Positions 18,407-27,271 of a stretch of 64,000 bases of DNA are shown here, one piece after another; the stretch's first letter is position 1; each line of letters begins with the position of its first letter. Where the stretch lies: contig JANCYW010000004.1 of the NCBI GenBank assembly GCA_026184775.1, forward strand, positions 186,001 to 250,000, read 5' to 3'. Position numbers and translations under genes: made by a program. Origin of the DNA: Cyanidium caldarium (taxonomy: Eukaryota > Rhodophyta > Bangiophyceae > Cyanidiales > Cyanidiaceae). The notes below the pieces were generated by a model. It was not told where the DNA came from and ran no database searches. It worked only from the letters and a program-made list of their open reading frames with translations.

Positions 18407-20308
18407 ATGCTTATCAAATCAGGCAGGCGCTGCTCCGTCACAGGGCGATGCGCTCGCATCCTCTCCCTCTTCCTTCTTCTCTGGGTAACTACCCTTTTCG
18501 GGAGCGCGGTTAGCGCCACGTCGGCAGATCTCGTCGTCGAGCAGGCCGATCGGGTGTACACCATCCAATCGGATGGGTTGGCCCGCGTGGACCTCACCCT
18601 GACGCTGTCGGCAGCGCGTCCGCCCAGCGGCGACTGGGAGCGGCCGATACATGAGGTGCAGCTGCTGCTGCCGGCGCACGAGGAGGAGCGACTGGCGGCC
18701 TTCCTGAAAGTGGAGGATGCGGACGCCAGCCAGCGCCCGGCGTCGGCGGAGGAGGAGACGCGGCTGGTGCTGCAGCGAGCGAGTGGGGATGCTTGGAGCG
18801 GACCGATGGAACCGGCTACGGCTTACCGCCTGGAGCGGCGGTATGTGCGCGTTCAGCGTCCCAACCGCACCCGAGCCTCGCTTTTCCCGCCCACCGGCGG
18901 AGGGGAGGATGCTCGGCGCAGCGTCCGCATTCGTATCGCCTACCTGTTGGCCCGCGCGGCCTGTCCGATGGACAAGCGCGGCTCTGCCTCGATGGCGGAG
19001 ACGTTGCAGAAGGAGCAAGATCCGGGCAAGCTCACGCAGACGTTCCGCTTCTTCCTGCCCAGTGCGTATCTGCTGTCGCCGTACTTGGTACATCAACAGA
19101 CGTTGGCGGTGCGGCGGGCGGTAGCATCCGATGCCGCGCTGCTTAAGATACTGGAGACGCCGCGTGGACCGGCGCCGGTGGAACAGGCACCGCTCCAACT
19201 GAATCCGGCGATCGACGGTACTGCGCAACTCTCCGGCTTTCAAGTCGTGTACGGACCGTATTCGGATCGAGAGCCACAATTGGCACCGTCGGCGGATGCG
19301 GTTGTCGAACTGACGTTCGAGGCGCCGACACTACGCTCGTTGGATGACATCGCGCTCTCTGCGATGGTGCCGGCCGGCAGCTTTCGCGCGCTGCGGGTAG
19401 ACCGCGAACTGGAGATATCCGCTTGGGGCAACGTGCACGTGCGCGACCAGTTCACCCTGCTGAACGACTATGGCGCACATGCGACCGATGCCTGGTCGCG
19501 TATCGACTTTGTCATGCAGCAACAGCGGATGCCGTGGCAAGCGCACACCATCACCGAGGCGAAAGCGATGTTGCCGCGGTCGGCGCGCAACGTCTTCTTT
19601 CGGGACGTGACCGGCAACATATCCTCCTCGGCGTTTCGTTCCGTGGCCGACCTGCTGGTGTACGATCACCGGCAGCAGCCGACGGAGCGCGCCTTTATGG
19701 GCGACGTGCACGCCGATGTGCGCGCCAAATTGAACACGCACCAGCTGTTGGCGTTGCGACCACGCTTCCCGGTAGCGCCTGGATGGCGCACCCACTTCGA
19801 GTACGGTTACGACGTCTACCTGCGCGATTGGGTCGGCTACGGGGAGTTGGCGCCCGGCCTGGTGGACTTGAAATTCACCTTGCCGCCCCCGCTCTACGGC
19901 CTCACCATCGATGAGCTGCAAGTGCGAGTCATCTTGCCGACCGGCGCCTCGGTGCTGCATGTAGACACGCCCGATGACCGCCAGCACTACCAAATCCGCA
20001 CCGAACGCCAGCAGACGTACCGCCTGTTGGACTTTCAGCCGCGCACCGTGGTCACCATACGCCGGCGGAATGCGGTCACCAACTACGCGCCGCTGCTACG
20101 CGGCACTGCCAGCGTCATGTATGGTTTCAATTACTGGCACGCGGTGGCCGCCAAACCGCTCCGCCTCATCGTCAGCCTTGCGGCGCTGTTCGCCCTGCTG
20201 ATCGTGCTGAACCAGGCGGATGGGTGGAGTCGGAGCATCGTGGACCGCCAGCGCCACCCTGCTCAGAGAGACGCCAACGCCAAACCGACGTCCACTGCCA
20301 GGGAGTAG
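18407..20308 (+). CDS. OST1: Ribophorin I (OST1), oligosaccharyltransferase subunit
   Basis: ER membrane subunit of the oligosaccharyltransferase that transfers the lipid-linked glycan to nascent glycoproteins. The 633-residue product begins with a good signal peptide: two basic residues, a hydrophobic core (ILSLFLLLWVTTLFG) and small residues before about 38. The large lumenal part carries the ribophorin I landmarks QVVYGPYSD and FEAPTLRSL, as well as ISAWGNVHVRDQFTLLNDYGA (positions about 335-355) and FRDVTGNISSS. A single C-terminal transmembrane segment lies at about 584-603 (RLIVSLAALFALLIVL) with a short basic cytosolic tail. Length and topology match the family. The start was chosen for the signal peptide; the ORF is open from 18089. 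STT3, the catalytic subunit, is encoded 9 kb away in this window. Confidence 0.92.
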   Translation: MLIKSGRRCSVTGRCARILSLFLLLWVTTLFGSAVSATSADLVVEQADRVYTIQSDGLARVDLTLTLSAARPPSGDWERPIHEVQLLLPAHEEERLAAFLKVEDADASQRPASAEEETRLVLQRASGDAWSGPMEPATAYRLERRYVRVQRPNRTRASLFPPTGGGEDARRSVRIRIAYLLARAACPMDKRGSASMAETLQKEQDPGKLTQTFRFFLPSAYLLSPYLVHQQTLAVRRAVASDAALLKILETPRGPAPVEQAPLQLNPAIDGTAQLSGFQVVYGPYSDREPQLAPSADAVVELTFEAPTLRSLDDIALSAMVPAGSFRALRVDRELEISAWGNVHVRDQFTLLNDYGAHATDAWSRIDFVMQQQRMPWQAHTITEAKAMLPRSARNVFFRDVTGNISSSAFRSVADLLVYDHRQQPTERAFMGDVHADVRAKLNTHQLLALRPRFPVAPGWRTHFEYGYDVYLRDWVGYGELAPGLVDLKFTLPPPLYGLTIDELQVRVILPTGASVLHVDTPDDRQHYQIRTERQQTYRLLDFQPRTVVTIRRRNAVTNYAPLLRGTASVMYGFNYWHAVAAKPLRLIVSLAALFALLIVLNQADGWSRSIVDRQRHPAQRDANAKPTSTARE

Positions 20309-20500
20309 ATGGTGCGGGATGCAGCAGAAAGTGTTCTACCCCAGTTCCTCTTCCGTGCATTCTGGTGTCTCTACGCGGCCACCGTCCTCACGCATCTCTA
20401 CCACGTCGGCGTTCCCGTCGCCCGGCGCGCTCGCGACATTCCGGTCGACCGGCTGCCGATCATCATCGCGCGCTGCGCACCAGACACCCTCGTCATCGGC

Positions 20501-21235
20501 ATGCGAGACAGGCCGCAGACTATTATAGCGCCGTCGCTGTTGTCGTGCAACTTTGCCGCGCTCGGTGATGAGGCGAATCGCATGCTGGCGGCGGGTGCCG
20601 ACTGGCTGCACGTCGACGTGATGGACGGCCACTTTGTGGACAATTTGACGCTCGGGCCGGTGGTTTACGAGTGGCTACGCCGGGCGGTCGGTCCGAAGGC
20701 GTTTCTGGATTGTCATCTGATGGTGAGCGACCCGGCACGATGGTGTGACGCGTTTATCGCGGCCAACGGCGATGCGGGTGCGGAGAATCTCGGCCTCACG
20801 GTGCACTACGAGTGTTTCCAGCCGGATCGCCTGTCCGAACTACAGCGACTCTGCGCCCACATCCGCCAACGGGGCGCTCGCGCGGCGGTGGCCATCAGTC
20901 CGGCCACATCGCCCGAGGTGCTGGTGCCGCTGCTGGACGCCGGGGCGGTGAGCATGGCGCTGGTGATGACGGTGCAGCCGGGCCGCGGTGGACAGGCGTT
21001 CCTACCGGAGTGCGTCGCCAAAGTGCGCTTCTTGCGCGACCGATACCCGCAGTTGGATATTCAGGTGGATGGCGGTCTGTCGCCGTCCACGGTGGATCAA
21101 GCGGCGCGCGCCGGCTGCAACGTGGTGGTGTCCGGCTCAGCGGTATTCAAGGCCGGCGATCAGGCCGCCAAGGTCATGGAGCAACTGCGCATCGCGGTAA
21201 ACCGCCACTCCGAGAGGGACGAAGGGTGGAGCTGA
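20501..21235 (+). CDS. RPE: Ribulose-phosphate 3-epimerase, cytosolic type
   Basis: TIM-barrel enzyme interconverting ribulose 5-phosphate and xylulose 5-phosphate in the pentose phosphate pathway. From the ATG at 20501 the protein is 244 residues, the usual length. Visible signatures are IIAPSLLSCNFAALG, HVDVMDGHFVDNLTLGP (metal ligands H37 and D39), DCHLMV (H72), the phosphate-binding loop MTVQPGRGGQAF and the second signature VDGGLSPSTV with catalytic D190. The frame runs upstream to an ATG immediately after the ribophorin I stop (20309), adding 64 residues with a hydrophobic stretch; this is not obviously a transit peptide, and the core match starts exactly at the internal ATG. I take this as the cytosolic isoform; a plastid Calvin-cycle isoform would be expected elsewhere. 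The stop codon abuts the tandem repeat shared with the neighbouring gene. Confidence 0.95.
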   Translation: MRDRPQTIIAPSLLSCNFAALGDEANRMLAAGADWLHVDVMDGHFVDNLTLGPVVYEWLRRAVGPKAFLDCHLMVSDPARWCDAFIAANGDAGAENLGLTVHYECFQPDRLSELQRLCAHIRQRGARAAVAISPATSPEVLVPLLDAGAVSMALVMTVQPGRGGQAFLPECVAKVRFLRDRYPQLDIQVDGGLSPSTVDQAARAGCNVVVSGSAVFKAGDQAAKVMEQLRIAVNRHSERDEGWS

Positions 21236-21406
21236 GCGCGTCGATGCGCCGACGGACGGGTGCAGGTTGTTCCGGTGCTGAAATGTAGCCGGGTCTGGTC
21301 GAAATCGGGGATGTCCTTCGAGCGCGTCGATGCGCCGACGGACGGGTGCACGCATTCTCGGCTCCCGATATGTGGCCGGGTCTAGTCGAAATCGGGGATG
21401 TCCTCG
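21234..21406. repeat. Tandem direct duplication, about 86-bp unit, covering the 3' end of the TIC236-like gene
   Basis: Two adjacent copies (21234-21319 and 21320-21406) share the 30-base start beginning GAGCGCGTCGATGCGCC and the 3' block GTCGAAATCGGGGATGTCC, differing mainly in the middle 25 bases. The right copy contains the last codons and the stop of the TIC236-like gene (EDIPDFD then TAG). In the left copy the corresponding stop triplet reads CAG on the minus strand. The left copy begins at the stop codon of the epimerase gene. This is a local slippage or unequal-exchange duplication of a gene end. Confidence 0.85.
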
Positions 21407-24400
21407 GAGCGGGCGGCCAGATCCGAGTCGCCCTGAAAGTAAATCTCGGTGCGCAGGAAGCGGTCACCATCGTCCAGTTCGCCGTAATCCATCCTGAACC
21501 GCTTCGATGGCCGATACGAGAAGCTGGTGATGCCGCGGCCGCCAAACGCCTTGGAAAAGCCAAGCGAGAAACTGCCGCTCTCGATCTCGCTGTACATGCC
21601 GAGGTCCTCCAACCGCAGCAGCTGTATCCTGCCGCGACCGCCGCCGCCGCCGCTGGCGGCCGCTCCGGCGTCGGCCCCGACTCGGCCGGTGAACAGGCTC
21701 GGCCCCAATTGCCACAGGATGCGGCCGCCGGCCCAACTGCCTTGCAAACTGTACGAGTGCAGAAACGTCTTGAGCGCCATACTGCCGCCGCTGCGCAACA
21801 CCGAATCCGCCTGCGCTGGACTCAACTGCCGGTCGATAGCCCGCGACAGCTGACTACGGTCCAGGCGCGTGCCCTCGGCATCGAACACGTTCACCCCGGA
21901 CATCCACTGCGACAGCCGCGTGCCCCGAATGCGGACGCTGTAGCGGGCGCTCTCGCTGAGGGTCAGCGTCACCAGCGGATCTAGCGGAGAGCGTCCGGCC
22001 TCTTTGCGCGGCACGAACGTGACCACATTCTCCCCAAGCCGACTCACCCGCATGCGGTTGCCGAGCGCGTTCACGCTACCGTCGCGTATCTGCACCGTGC
22101 CGCTAGGCCGCAAGTCACTGAGGCGGCCGTCGACGCGCACGTCACCCTGAATGCCGAAATTGAACACGAACGGAAAGATGAAGCGCAAGTTGCGGCCGAG
22201 CGCGACGCGCAGCTGGCGAAAACGCACATCCGGAAAGCCCTGCTCCAGCAGCGGCTGGAACGGGTTCTCCGGCTCGGCCGGCGGCGAAGCGGTGCCCGCG
22301 CCGCTGGTGTAATGGGCGCGGTCCGGTTTGCGCGGCGCATTCTTGCCCGGCAGCGTGACGATCGCCCCGCCGTACATCGACACGGTGCCGGAGAGAATCG
22401 GCTCACGCACACTGCCGGTGGCGATAAGGCGGCAAGACAGGCGGCCGTTGTAGCGGTCGCGAACGCGCAGTACCGCGTTCTCCACAGTGAACGTCAGTGG
22501 CGATGGTGAATCGCGTGCTCCCTCCGCAGCCGCCGCCGCTGCCGGCTTTGGAACCACATCCGCATCGGACCACGGCAACGTGCCGTGCAACGACAGCGTA
22601 CGCCCATTCAAGACCGCACTGCACGATTTGAACGCCAACAGGCCGTCGCGCAGCTCCGCCTCACCGCTCAGATTCTCCACCGGATCGGTGAGTTCGACTG
22701 GCCACAGCCGCGCATTGGCCAAACGCACGCGCGCTGCCACTTGCGGGGCGCTCACCGAGCCGCTCACGCGCGCCCACCAGTCCGCCCGCCCACCACTGAG
22801 GGGCGACTGTGGCCACAGCGCGCTCAGCAACGTCAGTGCCTCTTGGCCGATGCTCATCCGGACGTCCAGCGCGTTGCTGCCTTCGCCGTCGGTCAGCAGC
22901 TGCTGCATATCCAGCGGCAACAGCCGCGCCAACGAGCTCCAATCCTCCAACGACAGCCGCTGCAGCGGGTGCGCCAGATTCAGTGGCACGGTGCCCTGCA
23001 GACGCAACACCCGATCCGACCGATCGGGCGGAGAGGTGTGCTGCCAGAAATCGGGGCCCAATGGCAGCTGCACCGCGTCGTCGCCCCCGTCGTCGCTGGC
23101 GCGCCGACCGAGCGCCTTGCGTAGAATGCCCTGCAGACCCTCCTCCTCGGGCGACGGTCCCACGCCGGCGCTGGCCACAAACTGACAGCGGGCGTTCTCA
23201 CACCGCAGCCGCGCCCGCGTGTTCCGCAGCGCCCGGTCGTTGATGCGCGCCCGGTGCCATCGCACATCGCCGCTGAGCGCAGGAGCCGTGACGCTACCGT
23301 CGAGGCGCGCCTCGGCGCTCAGCGTGCCATCCAGGGTCACCGGCCCCATCATGCTGCTCTGCACCAGCGCCATCGGCAGGCGACGCACCGTCATCGCGCC
23401 GTTCACCGCCCCGTCGGCGCGCAGAAGCGCCTCGGCCGTCAGCGAGGCGCCCGTCGTCGCATTCTCCAACGAAAGCCGCTCCAGCTGCAGCGAACCTGCC
23501 TTGAGCGAACCGCATGCCCGCATCGCCCCCAGCGCGTGCGGCCCCAGGCGCCAGTCCTCGCCCTGCAAATCGAACCACAGCGCGTCCGAACTGTTGCTGG
23601 CCACCGCCACGCCGTGATACGTGCCGCGCAAATCCAGCAGGCTGAGTTGTCGCTCCGCAGCAGCGGCGGTCGCAGCGCGTCGTGCCTCCAATGCCTCGCG
23701 CTCCTCCTCCGCGCGGTTCGCCTCCAGCTGATCCTGAAACCACCACATCTTCTCCATCAGGGTCATGTGCTCCGGCAGCGACCAGTTCAGCTGGATGCGT
23801 TTCCGCAGGCGAGCGTCGTCGGCGGTGTTGGCCAACGCCACCAGATCGGCCACGTCGCCGCTCGGAATGGCCACGCGCACCCGCCACGACGGCGGCGACG
23901 CGCTGTCCCCCCGCGCCAACATCCCATCAACGCGGTACTCCGACGCGCCCTGCAGCAGCACACTGCTGGGCACGTAGAGCGTGCGATCCAGCCAATGCAC
24001 GTCGCCGCGGAAAGCGTCACAGCGGAAGGTGTCAAACACCAGCTGTCGCAGCGCAAACGAGCCACTGCCGCGTTGTGCCTGCAGATCCAGCGAGGCGTTC
24101 ACGTCGGCCATGCCGGACAGTGGAAAATCGGCACTGGTCAGCTCGGCGAGCGGCACATTCTCCGCCCGTAACAGCGCGTGCGTGCCGTGTCGCAGCGACG
24201 CGTCCACCGCGAAACGCCCGCAGCAAAGTCGCGCCACCAGTTCCTGGCGGAATGTCGGGTCCGCCCGCACCTCCACCCAGTACTCCGGCCGACCGGGTAG
24301 ATGACCGGGCGCCTCCGGCGTCAATGGCGACGGCGACGACGAGCCGCCGGGCACCTCCTCCTCTTCCCGGTACGGTACTGCCACAAGAGAAAAACCGGCA

Positions 24401-26829
24401 CGCGTATTGTACTGCACCTGGCCGTGCATACGCGGCGCGTACTGGAAATCGTTCAGCTGCAGTCGCCGCACATCCAGGCGAGCGTGCGCCCGCTCCAAGA
24501 CACTGGCGCCGCTGCCGGATCGATGTTCATCGGCCGCCAGCAGCTCCACCGGCGCGCCCGGTCGGTGCACCAGCCGCGCGCTGGCCTCAAAACGGGTACT
24601 CAGGAGCGCGCGCGGCCCTGGCGGTAACGCTTCCGTCCAGTACACCCGTCGCGCATCCACACCGCGAATGTCCACATCCAGGTCGAGCCGCTGTCCGGAC
24701 GCAGCATTGCCGGACAGCGGCATCACCATGGTACCGGAGGCGTGCCCGAACGGGTTGGTGCTGTCGCCTGTACTGGCCGCCACCGCCGCTTCCACGTCTG
24801 CCTCGGTGAAGCCGGGCGGGGCCACGCCCATCGCTCGCCAATCCGCCCGCAACAGCGCGTTCTGCAGCGGGCCAGCGATGACCGCATGTACTGACATCAA
24901 CGCCACCGGATCCACCACCGAAGCCGTTTCCACCTGGTTGCGCGGAGCGTACCACTGCAACAGATCACCGACAGCTACGTCCCGCACCAACACCTCCCAG
25001 TACATCCCGTCGCGGGTGCCGTCCAGCTCCCGCAGACGCGCCGCCCGCTTGAAGAGGTCGTCATCATCGCCTGCAGCTGCGGACGACCCGCCACCGCCAC
25101 CACCACCATCGGTGTCCGTCGTCGTCGACGGCGGCATTCGCAGCACCGCCCGACCGCGACCCAGCAAGGTGCCTTGATGGCTGCCGCTGCCGCGTATTCT
25201 GCCCTCAATACGCGACACCTCCAGCCGCATCGCTGCCGGATCGAACTGAAACTCCGCCAGCACCTGCGCCACGGGCACCTTGTCCACCGCGCAGTCGCCG
25301 CCGATCAGCGTCGCCGTGCCGTCGATAATCGGTCGCTCCAGCGGCCCGTACATGCGCACTTCCGCCTTGAGCGAACCGCGCACCGGCATGGCGCTCTCCA
25401 CCTTGAACGTCTCCAGCGCCTCGTTCACCTCGACGCGCCGCACGAACCCGATCACGTTGTACTCGCGCACCACGTCGATGGTGCCGACCATGGTGACTGG
25501 CAGCGAGCCGTAGAATCCGCTGGGGCCCTCCAGAATGACCACCGTATCGTCGAAACGCAGTCGGCCGGTGAGGTCGCGGAACACCGGTGCATCCGGGGCG
25601 ATCCGCATGGAGACGCCCTCGAGTCGCCCGGCGCCGCTCATCTCCGGCGCCGCTGCGCCCGGTCGAAACACCAACGAGGTGTTGCCGTACACCACACCTC
25701 GCTCGCACAACAGCGGTAGGTTCACCAGCGAGGCCACCGTGCGGCTGGGAACCGCCGCCAACTCCAACTGCACCGTGGCCGTGCCCGCCGTGAGCGACAG
25801 GTCTAGCGCGGCGTTCATGGTGCCACAGTGGCCGTGACGACCGCGCAACACGCCCTTGGCGGTGTCCATGCGCCCTGAGAAATGAATATCGCCGTGAATG
25901 CCCACCAGGCGGTGTGATTCACGCCCGTAGTCATACTCGCCGGCGCCGACGGATTGCAGCCACGCCTGCGAGTGGTGCAACGATAGCGAGTGCAGCGTGA
26001 CCGGCGGTGCCGCGGATGTCGATGTGGCAGTGTCCGCTTTTCCATGAACTGCAGCGGGCGCCTCTGGCAGGCCGAAATCCCACTGGCCGGCACGCCTCTG
26101 CTGCACTCGAACGCGGGCGCGGTCGATCTCTACGCATACACGAGCACCGCCGCGTTGCATCAGCCATCGCAACGGCTCCAGCGCCAAGCGCACCCGCACC
26201 TCGCCCAGAGTGCCGCTCGGAGCGGTGCCCTGCTCGGTCACTTGGGTGCGACCGAAAGCGAGGCCGACGCGCGGTAGCAGGCGCCGCACGCGGCCCAGCC
26301 GGACATCGCGCCCGACCGAGGCGGTGGCCGCGCTGGCCACCATCTGCTGCAAAGCGCCGTTGGCGTGACGGTATCCGCACCACGCCGCACCGGCGCATGA
26401 CAGCAAGACGGCTGCCGCCACCGCCCGCACGGCCAGACGAAGCAACAGCCACAGACGCTCCCAAACACGGTAGAGGGAACTCGGCACCGCCGGCCGGCGC
26501 TTGGCATACTCGCGGAGAAAACGCTTCAGCGCCGGGTGTTGGGGTCGCGTCGAACGCCTGTCCTCCGCAGAATGGCCACCGTCTGGTTTGGGCGGTGGAG
26601 AGGCGGGTTGCGAGTGAGAATCGCGGTCATCGTTCTCCTCCGCGCTCGCCCGCAGCACAGACCGCGAGAACCTGCACCGACGGGCGAGACGGCGACAGCA
26701 GCGCCAACCCTGGCCTAGAGGCGTCCCCGGGAAAGATCCCTTCGGCAGCGATACTGAAGGCACGCCACTGCCGCGTACGGCGCACCGACGGCCGCCGTGA
26801 CCGTGTGCTCTCGTGAAGCAGAGTTGCAT
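21382..26829 (-). CDS. TIC236: TIC236/TamB-like inner-envelope translocation protein (DUF490 family)
   Basis: 1,815-residue protein from the ATG at 26829; the longer ORF begins with TTG. It opens MQLCFTRAHGHGG, a Phe-bearing basic segment like a red-algal transit peptide, then has one transmembrane segment near residues 122-150 (AVRAVAAAVLLSCAGAAWCG). The rest is a very long beta-rich region of repeating GTL/GxxxGxA-type strands typical of bacterial AsmA/TamB, with a C-terminal DUF490 domain in the last 400 residues. Plant TIC236 uses this fold to bridge the inner and outer plastid envelopes and to contact TOC75. Bacterial TamB assists outer-membrane assembly and lipid transport. Several Ser/Gly/Asp-rich low-complexity inserts are present. 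Family membership is secure; the exact plastid role is inferred from plants. Confidence 0.88.
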   Translation of the reverse strand: MQLCFTRAHGHGGRRCAVRGSGVPSVSLPKGSFPGTPLGQGWRCCRRLARRCRFSRSVLRASAEENDDRDSHSQPASPPPKPDGGHSAEDRRSTRPQHPALKRFLREYAKRRPAVPSSLYRVWERLWLLLRLAVRAVAAAVLLSCAGAAWCGYRHANGALQQMVASAATASVGRDVRLGRVRRLLPRVGLAFGRTQVTEQGTAPSGTLGEVRVRLALEPLRWLMQRGGARVCVEIDRARVRVQQRRAGQWDFGLPEAPAAVHGKADTATSTSAAPPVTLHSLSLHHSQAWLQSVGAGEYDYGRESHRLVGIHGDIHFSGRMDTAKGVLRGRHGHCGTMNAALDLSLTAGTATVQLELAAVPSRTVASLVNLPLLCERGVVYGNTSLVFRPGAAAPEMSGAGRLEGVSMRIAPDAPVFRDLTGRLRFDDTVVILEGPSGFYGSLPVTMVGTIDVVREYNVIGFVRRVEVNEALETFKVESAMPVRGSLKAEVRMYGPLERPIIDGTATLIGGDCAVDKVPVAQVLAEFQFDPAAMRLEVSRIEGRIRGSGSHQGTLLGRGRAVLRMPPSTTTDTDGGGGGGGSSAAAGDDDDLFKRAARLRELDGTRDGMYWEVLVRDVAVGDLLQWYAPRNQVETASVVDPVALMSVHAVIAGPLQNALLRADWRAMGVAPPGFTEADVEAAVAASTGDSTNPFGHASGTMVMPLSGNAASGQRLDLDVDIRGVDARRVYWTEALPPGPRALLSTRFEASARLVHRPGAPVELLAADEHRSGSGASVLERAHARLDVRRLQLNDFQYAPRMHGQVQYNTRAGFSLVAVPYREEEEVPGGSSSPSPLTPEAPGHLPGRPEYWVEVRADPTFRQELVARLCCGRFAVDASLRHGTHALLRAENVPLAELTSADFPLSGMADVNASLDLQAQRGSGSFALRQLVFDTFRCDAFRGDVHWLDRTLYVPSSVLLQGASEYRVDGMLARGDSASPPSWRVRVAIPSGDVADLVALANTADDARLRKRIQLNWSLPEHMTLMEKMWWFQDQLEANRAEEEREALEARRAATAAAAERQLSLLDLRGTYHGVAVASNSSDALWFDLQGEDWRLGPHALGAMRACGSLKAGSLQLERLSLENATTGASLTAEALLRADGAVNGAMTVRRLPMALVQSSMMGPVTLDGTLSAEARLDGSVTAPALSGDVRWHRARINDRALRNTRARLRCENARCQFVASAGVGPSPEEEGLQGILRKALGRRASDDGGDDAVQLPLGPDFWQHTSPPDRSDRVLRLQGTVPLNLAHPLQRLSLEDWSSLARLLPLDMQQLLTDGEGSNALDVRMSIGQEALTLLSALWPQSPLSGGRADWWARVSGSVSAPQVAARVRLANARLWPVELTDPVENLSGEAELRDGLLAFKSCSAVLNGRTLSLHGTLPWSDADVVPKPAAAAAAEGARDSPSPLTFTVENAVLRVRDRYNGRLSCRLIATGSVREPILSGTVSMYGGAIVTLPGKNAPRKPDRAHYTSGAGTASPPAEPENPFQPLLEQGFPDVRFRQLRVALGRNLRFIFPFVFNFGIQGDVRVDGRLSDLRPSGTVQIRDGSVNALGNRMRVSRLGENVVTFVPRKEAGRSPLDPLVTLTLSESARYSVRIRGTRLSQWMSGVNVFDAEGTRLDRSQLSRAIDRQLSPAQADSVLRSGGSMALKTFLHSYSLQGSWAGGRILWQLGPSLFTGRVGADAGAAASGGGGGRGRIQLLRLEDLGMYSEIESGSFSLGFSKAFGGRGITSFSYRPSKRFRMDYGELDDGDRFLRTEIYFQGDSDLAARSEDIPDFD

Positions 26830-27271
26830 CGGTTCAGACGGAGGCGGCAATTCTGCTCCCTCCTGACCTAGCGCCTAGGAATGGTACCCGTCACGTCATG
26901 TACGCAACTCCGCCCGATCTAACTGAGCTCATGTTCTATTCATTGGACAATTCCAGGATGCTTCCCGTCCGACTGGCTCTCGACTCGTGTCCCTCACGAC
27001 CGCATGCTCCATCGGTTCCCACTCGTCCGGCAGATCGAACGGCGGGTCGGTGCGATGATGGCGCCGAACGGCATCGCCGGGCGTTCCCGCACGCACGTAC
27101 GAGGGAGAGAACCTCACCGGAACCGGCGACGGGAGCACTCTTGGGCGTCTCGGGAGGGACACCCCAGCGGTAGCCATCTCTGATCAGAGCAGCCTCCACC
27201 ATCGCTCAACACATACCATTCCCTCTCTCCACTCCGCCCTTTATGTTGCCCGTATCCGCCTGCCCCGCTCC
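26830..27271. other. Intergenic region upstream of the TIC236-like gene
   Basis: 442 bp holding the 5' leader and promoter of the TIC236-like gene and the 3' flank of STT3, both minus strand. Short ORFs cross it on both strands, none with recognisable sequence. No RNA gene seen. Confidence 0.5.
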
